Part shown: positions 25,303 through 32,930 of the stretch, piece after piece | How positions within the stretch are numbered: the stretch's first letter is position 1 | Layout of the letters: every line of letters begins with the position of its first letter | Source of the DNA: Rhizobiaceae bacterium MnEN-MB40S | GTDB taxonomy: Bacteria; Pseudomonadota; Alphaproteobacteria; Rhizobiales; Rhizobiaceae | DNA: 64,000 nt | Direction: 5' to 3' | NCBI GenBank assembly: GCA_024343425.1 | Contig: BRLC01000017.1 | Location: 124,001-188,000, forward strand | The notes under the pieces: generated by a model | Seen by the model: the letters and a program-made list of their open reading frames with translations, nothing else | Database searches by the model: none | Told to the model about the DNA's origin: nothing | Made by a program: the position numbers and the translations under genes

Positions 25303-26402
25303 TGGATTACCTCTACCGGACGATTGGCCGCAAATTGCTGTTCACACTTGATCCGGAAACCGTGCACGGCTTGTCTGTGCGCGCTTTGCAGCGAGGCTTG
25401 GTCCCGCGGCCAAAGGCGCGTCGGGCCGCCAGCCTCGTTGTGCGCACGGCTGAGTTGGTGTTCGCCAATCCGGTGGGAATGGCGGCGGGCTTCGACAAGA
25501 ATGCGGAGGTTCCCGATGCGATCCTCGATCTCGGATTCGGTTTTACGGAAGTCGGCACAGTGACGCCGCTTGCGCAGGACGGAAACCCGAAACCTCGGAT
25601 CTTCCGTCTTGCCAATGACGAGGCGATCATCAATCGCATGGGTTTCAACAACAAGGGCCATGATGCGGCGCTGGCCCGCCTCAAGGGGCGCGTCCGAAGG
25701 AGGGACGGCCCTGTGGGCGTGAACGTCGGCGCCAACAAGGACAGCGCCGACCGCATCGCCGATTATCGGCTCGGCGTCGAGACCTTCTACGATGTCGCCG
25801 ACTTTTTCACAGTCAACATCTCCTCGCCGAACACGCCGGGCTTGCGCGACCTTCAATCACGTCAAAACCTCGCCCTGCTGCTGCGATCGGTCAGTGAGGC
25901 CCGCGCGGCCCGCCTGGACGCGGGAGCAGACTACCGGCCGATTTTCCTGAAGATCGCTCCGGATCTTGTCGAAAGTGATCTGGATGACATCGCCGCCGAA
26001 ACGACAACGAGTTCTATCGATGGCGTGATCGTTTCAAACTCGACGCTGTCGAGAACAGGCGTTTCCAACGGGTCTCAAGCGTCGGAAAGCGGAGGGCTGT
26101 CAGGTCCGCCGCTGTTCGAGCGCTCGACGATCGTGCTTGCAAAGATGCGCCAGAGGCTCGGACAAGGCTTTACTCTGATCGGAGTAGGCGGCGTCGATTC
26201 CGCCGAAACCGCCGCTACGAAGATTAGGGCCGGCGCAAATCTGGTGCAGCTTTACACCGGTTTCGTCTATCAGGGTCCCTTGTTGGCGCAGAGAATAACC
26301 AACGGTCTTGAGCAGATTGTAAAACGGTCCGGGCGCGCTTCGATCCATGATCTGGTGGGCGACGACACACAAGATTGGGCCTCGCGGTCAATCCCGGATT
26401 GA
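25302..26402 (+). CDS. pyrD: Dihydroorotate dehydrogenase (quinone), class 2
   Basis: 366 residues from the ATG at 25302 (MDYLYRTIGRKLLF), fixed by the TGATG overlap with DUF952. The N-terminal amphipathic helices mark a membrane-associated class 2 enzyme, which oxidises dihydroorotate to orotate with FMN and quinone in pyrimidine synthesis. Seen: GMAAGFDKNAEV near 60, NRMGFNNKG near 110, NISSPNTPGLRDLQ with the catalytic Ser near 180, and the FMN-phosphate loop IGVGGV with GANLVQLYTGFVY near the C-terminus. Confidence 0.96.
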   Translation: MDYLYRTIGRKLLFTLDPETVHGLSVRALQRGLVPRPKARRAASLVVRTAELVFANPVGMAAGFDKNAEVPDAILDLGFGFTEVGTVTPLAQDGNPKPRIFRLANDEAIINRMGFNNKGHDAALARLKGRVRRRDGPVGVNVGANKDSADRIADYRLGVETFYDVADFFTVNISSPNTPGLRDLQSRQNLALLLRSVSEARAARLDAGADYRPIFLKIAPDLVESDLDDIAAETTTSSIDGVIVSNSTLSRTGVSNGSQASESGGLSGPPLFERSTIVLAKMRQRLGQGFTLIGVGGVDSAETAATKIRAGANLVQLYTGFVYQGPLLAQRITNGLEQIVKRSGRASIHDLVGDDTQDWASRSIPD

Positions 26403-26511
26403 GCTTTGAGACGAAGCAAACCGGTTGAAATCCGAAAATGAGTGTCTCTTTCAGCATGGCGCTCGACGGATTTTCGAGTTTCAGTACCGCTTTGACCCCG
26501 GGAGGTGATCG

Positions 26512-27423
26512 ATGCCGCTAGAGATGAACAGGGACGTTTTCATTACCTGCGCCGTCACCGGTTCGGGCGGAACACAGGACCGGTCGCCGCATGTGCCGCG
26601 TTCACCCAAAGAGATCGCGGCGAGCGCAATCGACGCGGCGAAAGCGGGAGCCGCTATCGTGCATTGCCACGTGCGCGATCCGCAATCCGGCGCGCCGTCG
26701 CGCGATCCGGCGCTCTATCGCGAGGTCACCGAACGTATTCGTGACGCAGAGGTCGACGTGGTGTTGAACCTGACCGCCGGCATGGGCGGTGATATCGTCT
26801 TCGGATCTGCGGATGCGCCGTTTCCATTGAACGAAGCTGCGACCGACATGATCGGGGCTACCGAGCGCGTCGTTCACATCGCTCAATGTCTGCCGGAAAT
26901 CTGCACGCTCGATTGCGGCACGATGAATTTCGCCGAAGCCGATTATGTGATGACCAATACGCCGGGCATGCTCAGGGCCATGGGCAAGGCCATGACGGAA
27001 CTGGGCGTCAAGCCCGAAATTGAAGCCTTCGACACCGGACATCTGTGGTTTGCGAAGGAACTTGTGCGCGAGGGAACGCTCGCCGGTCCAGCACTTGTTC
27101 AGCTCTGCATGGGGGTTCCATGGGGCGCGCCGAACGATCTGAACACTTTCATGGCGATGGTCAACAATGTGCCCGATGACTGGCGCTGGTCGGCGTTCTC
27201 GCTGGGTCGCGATCAGATGGCCTATGTGGCGGCGGCGGTGCTTGCCGGCGGAAACGTTCGGGTCGGCCTGGAAGACAATCTCTATCTGGACAAAGGGGTC
27301 CTGGCCACCAATGCGCAACTCGTTGAACGCGCTGTTGGCATCATTGAACGCATGGGAGCGCGCGTCATCGGTCCGTCCGCCGTGCGCGACATGCTTGCTC
27401 TGACAAAACAGGCGCCGTCATGA
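26512..27423 (+). CDS. BKACE (DUF849) beta-keto acid cleavage enzyme, probable dehydrocarnitine cleavage
   Basis: 303 residues, a zinc-dependent TIM-barrel enzyme of the BKACE family, which cleaves a beta-keto acid with acetyl-CoA to give acetoacetate and a CoA thioester. Features seen: TCAVTGSGG near 12, the metal-ligand HCHVRDP near 48-55, NLTAGMGGD near 85 and GLEDNLYLDKG near 255. It overlaps the carnitine dehydrogenase-thioesterase gene by four bases, which points to 3-dehydrocarnitine as substrate, giving betainyl-CoA. The GGGAGGTG ribosome site precedes the ATG. Confidence 0.88.
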   Translation: MPLEMNRDVFITCAVTGSGGTQDRSPHVPRSPKEIAASAIDAAKAGAAIVHCHVRDPQSGAPSRDPALYREVTERIRDAEVDVVLNLTAGMGGDIVFGSADAPFPLNEAATDMIGATERVVHIAQCLPEICTLDCGTMNFAEADYVMTNTPGMLRAMGKAMTELGVKPEIEAFDTGHLWFAKELVREGTLAGPALVQLCMGVPWGAPNDLNTFMAMVNNVPDDWRWSAFSLGRDQMAYVAAAVLAGGNVRVGLEDNLYLDKGVLATNAQLVERAVGIIERMGARVIGPSAVRDMLALTKQAPS

Positions 27424-28847
27424 GCCGGACAGCTGCGATCATCGGCGGCGGCGTGATCGGCGGAGGCTGGCTTGCCCGCTTCCTGCTCAACGGCTGGGAC
27501 GTAAAACTGTACGATCCGGATCCGGAAGCTGGCCGCAAGATCGAGGCCGTGCTCTCCAATGCGCGCCATGCGCTGCCGATGCTCTATGAATCGCGCCTGC
27601 CGGACGAAGGACAACTCCAAATCTGCGACACGCTTGCCGAGGCTGTCACCGGAGTGGACTGGGTGCAGGAGAGCGCGCCGGAACGGCTCGACCTCAAGCA
27701 TCGAATTCTGAGCGATATCATCACCCATGCTTCGGCTGGGGCGATCATCGGATCGTCCACCTCCGGCTTCACGCCAAGCGATCTCCAATCCGGGGTCGAT
27801 CGGCCGGAGCGGATCATCGTCGCGCATCCGTTCAATCCGGTTTATCTGCTGCCGCTCGTTGAACTGGTCGGCTCGAAAAACAACACAGCCGATGTGATCG
27901 AACAGGCTTCCGCCATCCTTTCCTCGCTCGGCATGTTTGCCTTGCAGGTGCGCGGCGAAATCGACGCACACATCGCAGATCGACTGCTCGAAGCCGTATG
28001 GCGCGAGGCGCTTTGGTTGGTGCGCGACGGCGTCGCCACCACGCAGGAAATCGATGACGCGATCCGCTATGGCTTTGGCCTGCGATGGGCGCAGATGGGT
28101 CTGTTCGAAACCTATCGCATCGCCGGAGGCGAAGCGGGCATGAAGCATTTTATCGAGCAGTTCGGCCCGGCCCTGAAATGGCCGTGGACCAAACTGACCG
28201 ACGTTCCTGAATTGACCGATGATCTGGTTGAGACCATTGCCAGCCAGTCGGACGCACAGTCCGGACGCCTGACGATCAATGAACTGGAGCGGCTGCGCGA
28301 CCTCAATCTCGTCGCCATGATGCGGGCGCTCAAGGGGCAGGACAGCGCTGCGGGGCAAATCCTCAACCGGCACCAGAAAAAGATCACAGCGCCAACCGCT
28401 TTCACGCCGGGAAGACCGATCGAAACCGTATCACGGGTAATCCCGATCGATTGGACCGACTATAATGGCCACATGAATGAAAGCCGCTATGGTCAAGTGT
28501 TTTCCGACGCCGCAGACGCGGTCATGGTCATGATCGGCGCAGATGAAACCTATGTTGCAGGTGGCCAAAGTTTCTTCACCGTGGAGACGAAAACGGCGTT
28601 TCTGAACGAAACCATGGCCGGAGATCCGATCCGGGTCGAGACGGTCGTTGTGGAAGCCGCCTGCAAAAAGCTGCGTCTCCGGCACCGCATGCTCGACGCT
28701 GATGGCGGCGCTCTCGCGTCCTGCGACCAGGTGCTGATTCACGTCAGTCTGAAAACGCGGCGTTCCTCGCCTCCAGCGCCGCATGTGGAAGCGCGGATGC
28801 GGGAACTGGCGGCCGGCCACGCCGATCTGGCGCGGCAGGCTGAATAA
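27420..28847 (+). CDS. L-carnitine 3-dehydrogenase fused to a hotdog thioesterase
   Basis: 475 residues with two parts. Residues 1-315 are a 3-hydroxyacyl-CoA-dehydrogenase-like NAD enzyme: IIGGGVIGGGWLARFLLNG as the nucleotide loop, SSTSGFTPSDLQ near 115, and HPFNPVYLLPLVELV with the catalytic His near 140. Residues about 330-470 form a 4-hydroxybenzoyl-CoA-thioesterase-like hotdog domain (IDWTDYNGHMNESRY). The combination is known for carnitine users: oxidation of L-carnitine to 3-dehydrocarnitine, and hydrolysis of the betainyl-CoA made by the upstream BKACE enzyme to glycine betaine. ATG overlaps the BKACE stop (ATGA). No carnitine transporter or regulator is in the window. Confidence 0.9.
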   Translation: MSRTAAIIGGGVIGGGWLARFLLNGWDVKLYDPDPEAGRKIEAVLSNARHALPMLYESRLPDEGQLQICDTLAEAVTGVDWVQESAPERLDLKHRILSDIITHASAGAIIGSSTSGFTPSDLQSGVDRPERIIVAHPFNPVYLLPLVELVGSKNNTADVIEQASAILSSLGMFALQVRGEIDAHIADRLLEAVWREALWLVRDGVATTQEIDDAIRYGFGLRWAQMGLFETYRIAGGEAGMKHFIEQFGPALKWPWTKLTDVPELTDDLVETIASQSDAQSGRLTINELERLRDLNLVAMMRALKGQDSAAGQILNRHQKKITAPTAFTPGRPIETVSRVIPIDWTDYNGHMNESRYGQVFSDAADAVMVMIGADETYVAGGQSFFTVETKTAFLNETMAGDPIRVETVVVEAACKKLRLRHRMLDADGGALASCDQVLIHVSLKTRRSSPPAPHVEARMRELAAGHADLARQAE

Positions 28848-28850
28848 AGG

Positions 28851-29879
28851 TCAGCTGTCGGAAGACCGCGCCCACAGATTGATGTCTTCCTCGCGGGCGT
28901 AGTCGTCGATCAGCTTCAGTTCGTCCTCGGTGAACTCAAGATTGGACACGGCGCCGACGCAATCGGTCACCTGTTCGGGTCTGGACGCGCCGATCAGGGC
29001 CGAGGTGATCCCTTCGTTACGCAGCACCCAGGCGATCGCCATCTGCGCAAGGGTCTGGCCGCGCGCCTGCGCAATCTCGTTCAACTTGTTGAGGTGGACG
29101 ATCGCCTGTTCATTGATCATTGAAGGCCGTAGCGATTTGCCCTGGGTGGCGCGCGAGCCTTCCGGAATGCCTTTGAGATATTTGCCGGTCAGCATGCCCT
29201 GCGCCAGCGGCGTGAAGGCGATCGATCCGACGCCGAGTTCGGCAAGCGTTTCCTTCAGTCCGTCGCGCTCGACCCATCGATTGAGCATGTTGTAGCTCGG
29301 CTGATGGATCAGCAGCGGCGTGCCCATCTCGCCGAGAATGCGGACAGCCTCGCGCGTCCGGTCGGAATTGTAGGAGGATATGCCGACATAAAGCGCCTTG
29401 CCCTGGCGAACGAGACTGTCGAGCGCGCCCATGGTCTCTTCCAGCGGCGTTTCAGGGTCGAAACGGTGAGAGTAGAATATGTCGACATAGTCCACCCCCA
29501 TGCGCCTCAATGAATCTTCGCACGACGAGATGAGATACTTGCGGCTTCCCCATTCTCCGTAGGGGCCGGGCCACATGCCGTAACCGGCTTTCGAGGAAAT
29601 GACGATCTCGTTGCGATATCCCCGCAAATCCGTCTTGAGAATCTCCCCGAAGGCTTCTTCGGCGCTTCCCGGCGGCGGACCGTAATTGTTGGCGAGGTCA
29701 AAATGGGTAATGCCGCAATCGAAGGCTTCGCGACAGATCGCGCGCTTGGTCTCGTGATTGGCGTCTTCGCCGAAATTGTGCCAGAGACCGAGCGATATGG
29801 CCGGAAGCTTGAGACCGGAGTGGCCACAACGGCGATAAACCATCGCGTCGTAGCGCGAGGGTGAAGGGGTATAGTTCAT
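28851..29879 (-). CDS. Aldo/keto reductase, YghZ-like
   Basis: 342 residues from the ATG at 29879, supported by AGGAG upstream. A TIM-barrel NADPH oxidoreductase: GLWHNFG near 30, catalytic Asp/Tyr region THFDLANNYGPPPG near 58-71, the catalytic Lys in VISSKAGYG near 100, the His in YSHRFDPETPLEE near 135, and a C-terminal NADP site (ALIGASRPEQVTDCVGA). The NNYGPPPGSAEE motif is that of the YghZ/AKR14 group, which reduces small aldehydes such as methylglyoxal. Convergent with the carnitine genes with only three bases between stops. Confidence 0.93.
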   Translation of the reverse strand: MNYTPSPSRYDAMVYRRCGHSGLKLPAISLGLWHNFGEDANHETKRAICREAFDCGITHFDLANNYGPPPGSAEEAFGEILKTDLRGYRNEIVISSKAGYGMWPGPYGEWGSRKYLISSCEDSLRRMGVDYVDIFYSHRFDPETPLEETMGALDSLVRQGKALYVGISSYNSDRTREAVRILGEMGTPLLIHQPSYNMLNRWVERDGLKETLAELGVGSIAFTPLAQGMLTGKYLKGIPEGSRATQGKSLRPSMINEQAIVHLNKLNEIAQARGQTLAQMAIAWVLRNEGITSALIGASRPEQVTDCVGAVSNLEFTEDELKLIDDYAREEDINLWARSSDS

Positions 29880-30195
29880 CGAAATCTCCTGATTGCTTCC
29901 GGACGCGTTGCTCCCGCCAAATGGAGATATTGGCGTTGAACCCGAAAGTAAACCGCCGGTAGATGCAGGATGCATGCTACACCTCAAGGAAATTTTCTCC
30001 CTTGAAACACCGGAGAGGATTTCCCCGCTCCAGTTCCTTTTGACGTTGGTTGCGCCTGGCGCTCAAATGCTCGATCGCAACCTGTCGGTTGCGGTGCTGC
30101 AACAGCTGTTTTTTGCAATCTGCGCCGTTTTCGCGTATTGCGCCGCGCAGGAATGCCGACTTCAACAGTCTGTCCGGAACAGTCCGCAAACGCCC
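29880..30195. other. Divergent intergenic region, AKR / CDF transporter
   Basis: 316 bases. The CDF frame stays open upstream to 29893, but these residues have no family similarity. A small perfect hairpin lies at 30076-30093 (CGCAACC, TGTC loop, GGTTGCG). It is followed by AACAGCTGTT and a T-run near 30104-30117. The region may hold two divergent promoters and a leader for the transporter gene. I see no recognised metal riboswitch. Confidence 0.4.
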
Positions 30196-31092
30196 ATGTC
30201 CAATCCGCGCCTCGTCTCAAGACTTGCCGCCGCTTCCATTGCGGTCTCCATCGCGGTGATGGGCATCAAGTTCGTCGCCTGGCGATTGAGCGGATCGGTT
30301 GCGCTTTATTCGGACGCGCTTGAATCGATCGTCAATGTGATCGCCGCGCTTATCGCCTGGTTCGCGATCCGCATGAGCCAGAAACCGGCCGACGACACGC
30401 ATCAGTTCGGACACCACAAGGCGGAGTATTTTTCTGCGGTGTTCGAGGGTGTGCTTATTGTGCTGGCGGCGCTTCTGATTTTCCGCGAAGCCTGGATGGC
30501 GCTCGGTCGCGAGCACGCACTCGCCGATCCGGGTCCGGGCATGCTGGTCAACGCCATTGCCGCGTCCATCAACGCGGTATGGGCCTTTATTCTGATCAAG
30601 GTCGGCCGACAGCAAAAATCACCGGCTCTGACCGCCGATGGACGCCACATCTACGCTGACGTCATCACCTCGGTCGGCGTGCTCTTCGGCCTGCTGGTGA
30701 CGCTTGCGACCGGCTGGATCATACTTGACGCCCTCATGGCGTTCATTGTGGGCGCAAATGTCCTGTGGGAAGGCTGGCGCGTGATCTCGTCATCGGTGAA
30801 CGGATTGATGGATGTCTCGGTCGATTCGAAAGAGTCGGCGCTGATTGAAGACATTATCCTCGCCAATGCGACCGGCGCGATGGAAGCGCACGACATCCGG
30901 ACCCGAATGGCGGGGCCGGTGACGTTCATCGAATTTCACCTGGTTGTCGAGGGATCGATGTCGGTCTCGCGGTCGCACCAGATCTGCGACCATATCGAGG
31001 CGGAGTTGCGCAAGGCGATTCCAAACGCCCGGACGATCATTCATGTCGAGCCCGACCACAAGCTCAAGGACGAGGGCATCGCCATCAGCTAG
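30196..31092 (+). CDS. Cation diffusion facilitator family transporter
   Basis: 298 residues from the ATG at 30196. Six membrane segments occupy about residues 10-200, then a cytoplasmic C-terminal domain. CDF metal motifs seen: SDALESIVN in TM2, the His-rich HQFGHHKAEYFSA loop and DGRHIYADVITS in TM5. The D-x3-N/H-x3-D pattern is of the zinc/iron/manganese-proton antiporters, but the metal cannot be fixed. The ribosome site is weak, and the frame continues upstream, so the start is uncertain. The stop overlaps the convergent MATE gene by eight bases. Confidence 0.9.
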   Translation: MSNPRLVSRLAAASIAVSIAVMGIKFVAWRLSGSVALYSDALESIVNVIAALIAWFAIRMSQKPADDTHQFGHHKAEYFSAVFEGVLIVLAALLIFREAWMALGREHALADPGPGMLVNAIAASINAVWAFILIKVGRQQKSPALTADGRHIYADVITSVGVLFGLLVTLATGWIILDALMAFIVGANVLWEGWRVISSSVNGLMDVSVDSKESALIEDIILANATGAMEAHDIRTRMAGPVTFIEFHLVVEGSMSVSRSHQICDHIEAELRKAIPNARTIIHVEPDHKLKDEGIAIS

Positions 31093-32482
31093 AGTGGGTT
31101 GAGACCGCGGTGTCAGTAGTCTGGAACGTCGCGTTTGCCCGTGGTCTGACCAGCAGGTAGAGGCTGATCCCGCGAATGCCGAGGAAGATCAACAGCGATA
31201 TCCAGAGGCCGTGATTGCCAAAGAGCGGCGTCAGGGTCCACAGACAGGCGACATAGACGATGATAGACAGGAGCATCATGTTGCGCATGTCGCGTGACCA
31301 TGTGGCGCCGATGAACACGCCGTCCATGGTGAAGGCGAGGACGCCGGCAAGGGCCGTGAACGACGCCCAGACGAGATAATCCTCAGTCGCGGCGCGCACG
31401 TCTTGCGCGGTCGTCATCAACTCCACGACATTGGTTCCGAAGAGCAGGAAAAACATCGTGGTGAGGGCTGCTAGCCCAAAGCCCCAAATTGTCGAGAGCG
31501 ACACTGCCCGGTCGAAGGCCGGCCGGTAATTGGCGCCGACCGCACGGCCGGCAAGCTGCTCCGCCGCCGTGGCGAAGCCGTCAAGATAATAGCCGGCGAC
31601 CATGAAAAAATTCATCAGCACCGCATTGGCGGCAAGTGTGACGGCGCCGAACTGAGCGCCCTGGCGCACGAACAGGGCGAAGGCGATCAACAGCGCAAGC
31701 GAGCGGATCATGATGTCCCGGTTCAGCGCCATCAGTTTCATGACCGACGGCATGTCGGCGATCATCCGCCAGGATGGCGCAATGGAGCGATCGAACCGCA
31801 GCCAGACATAAGTGAAACCGGCGACAAGTCCGACGAATTCTCCAATAAGGGTAGCCCAGGCGACGCCCGAAATGCCCCATTGAAGAATGAGGCCGAGCCA
31901 GATGGACAGGAAAATGTTGACGCCGTTGATGAGCATCTGGAGCAGGAGGCCCGTGATGGCCTCGCCGCGTCCAAGGACGAAGCCAAGGACCGAATAATTG
32001 GCAAGACCGATCGGGGCCGACAGGATGCGGATAGAGAAATAGGTTTGCGCGGCTTCCGCCACGCCGGGACCGGGCGCCATCAGCCACAGGCCGGCAAGCA
32101 GGATCATTGGCGACAGCATCAGCAAAGCGAAACCGCAGATCAGTCCGGTCAGCATCGAACGCCAGAAGACCGCCTGTTCCTCGCGCGCGTCATCCCGGCC
32201 GAACGCCTGGGCGACGAGGCCTGTGGTCGAGGCGCGCAGGAAGTTGAAGGTGGTGTAGACGACGTCGAAGATGATGGCGCCGATCGCCAGACCCCCGATC
32301 AGTTCCGCCTGCCCGAGCTGGCCGATGACAGCCATGTCGACGATGCCCAGAAGCGGCGTCGTCAGATAGGCGAGCGTCATCGGAACCGCGATGGCGAGCA
32401 CCATGCGATGGGTTACCGAAAACGGCCTGACGACCTGCCCCGCCGCGGATCGGGCGTCGATCGCAAGCGCTTCTGTCATCAC
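31085..32482 (-). CDS. MATE family efflux transporter (DinF-like)
   Basis: 465 residues with about twelve hydrophobic segments in two homologous halves. The N-terminus (MVLAIAVPMTLAYLTTPLLGIVD) and the MatE repeats (LRASTTGLVAQAFGRDD in half 1, AEQLAGRAVGANYR in half 2) are typical of the DinF subgroup. It exports organic cations or other toxic compounds using sodium or protons; the substrate is not assignable. A small membrane protein gene lies 12 bases upstream on the same strand, so the two may be cotranscribed. Confidence 0.92.
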   Translation of the reverse strand: MMTEALAIDARSAAGQVVRPFSVTHRMVLAIAVPMTLAYLTTPLLGIVDMAVIGQLGQAELIGGLAIGAIIFDVVYTTFNFLRASTTGLVAQAFGRDDAREEQAVFWRSMLTGLICGFALLMLSPMILLAGLWLMAPGPGVAEAAQTYFSIRILSAPIGLANYSVLGFVLGRGEAITGLLLQMLINGVNIFLSIWLGLILQWGISGVAWATLIGEFVGLVAGFTYVWLRFDRSIAPSWRMIADMPSVMKLMALNRDIMIRSLALLIAFALFVRQGAQFGAVTLAANAVLMNFFMVAGYYLDGFATAAEQLAGRAVGANYRPAFDRAVSLSTIWGFGLAALTTMFFLLFGTNVVELMTTAQDVRAATEDYLVWASFTALAGVLAFTMDGVFIGATWSRDMRNMMLLSIIVYVACLWTLTPLFGNHGLWISLLIFLGIRGISLYLLVRPRANATFQTTDTAVSTHSS

Positions 32483-32494
32483 GCCGGCCTCTGG

Positions 32495-32764
32495 CTAACT
32501 GTTGCGGTAACTCAGAATGCGCAGGATCAGGAACACGGGGATGACGACCACGGCTCCGAGAATGAGATAGTCGCCGAAGCGACCAAGGGCGTCGAAGCCG
32601 AGATTCCAGAGATTGACGAGGAAATCACGGATCGCGTGAAGAATATCGATCGGATACCAGTTGAAGGCGCTCATCACCGCTCCGACAATCAGGGAAATCA
32701 CCAGGAGCTTTACGACCGTCCGACCGGGCGAATCCCCCAGAAAGCGGCTCAATCTGCTCGACAT
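32495..32764 (-). CDS. Small membrane protein, DUF6460-like
   Basis: 89 residues. After FLGDSPGRTVVKLLVISLIVG come two hydrophobic segments (about 17-33 and 64-84) separated by an amphipathic stretch. I believe it belongs to the DUF6460 group of short rhizobial membrane proteins, but only by memory of the FLGDSPG motif. The function is unknown. It immediately precedes the MATE gene (12-base gap) and is divergent from the Lhr-type helicase gene. Confidence 0.75.
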   Translation of the reverse strand: MSSRLSRFLGDSPGRTVVKLLVISLIVGAVMSAFNWYPIDILHAIRDFLVNLWNLGFDALGRFGDYLILGAVVVIPVFLILRILSYRNS

Positions 32765-32930
32765 GTGACGATACTCCGTTTTCCTGCAACGCCCAGACAG
32801 TAGTGATCCGCTGCGACGCTTTCAACTCGTCTCTCCCGATATCGAGCATGGACCGGACAATCAACCGGATTATGGCGCGGTTCGTCTATTGCTGTTTTAC
32901 CGCCGCAAATTCTGCACTAGGTTTTCATCC

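Noticed and set aside
29893..30195. N-terminal extension of the CDF transporter
   Set aside because: No similarity, no ribosome site; the ATG at 30196 starts the conserved region.
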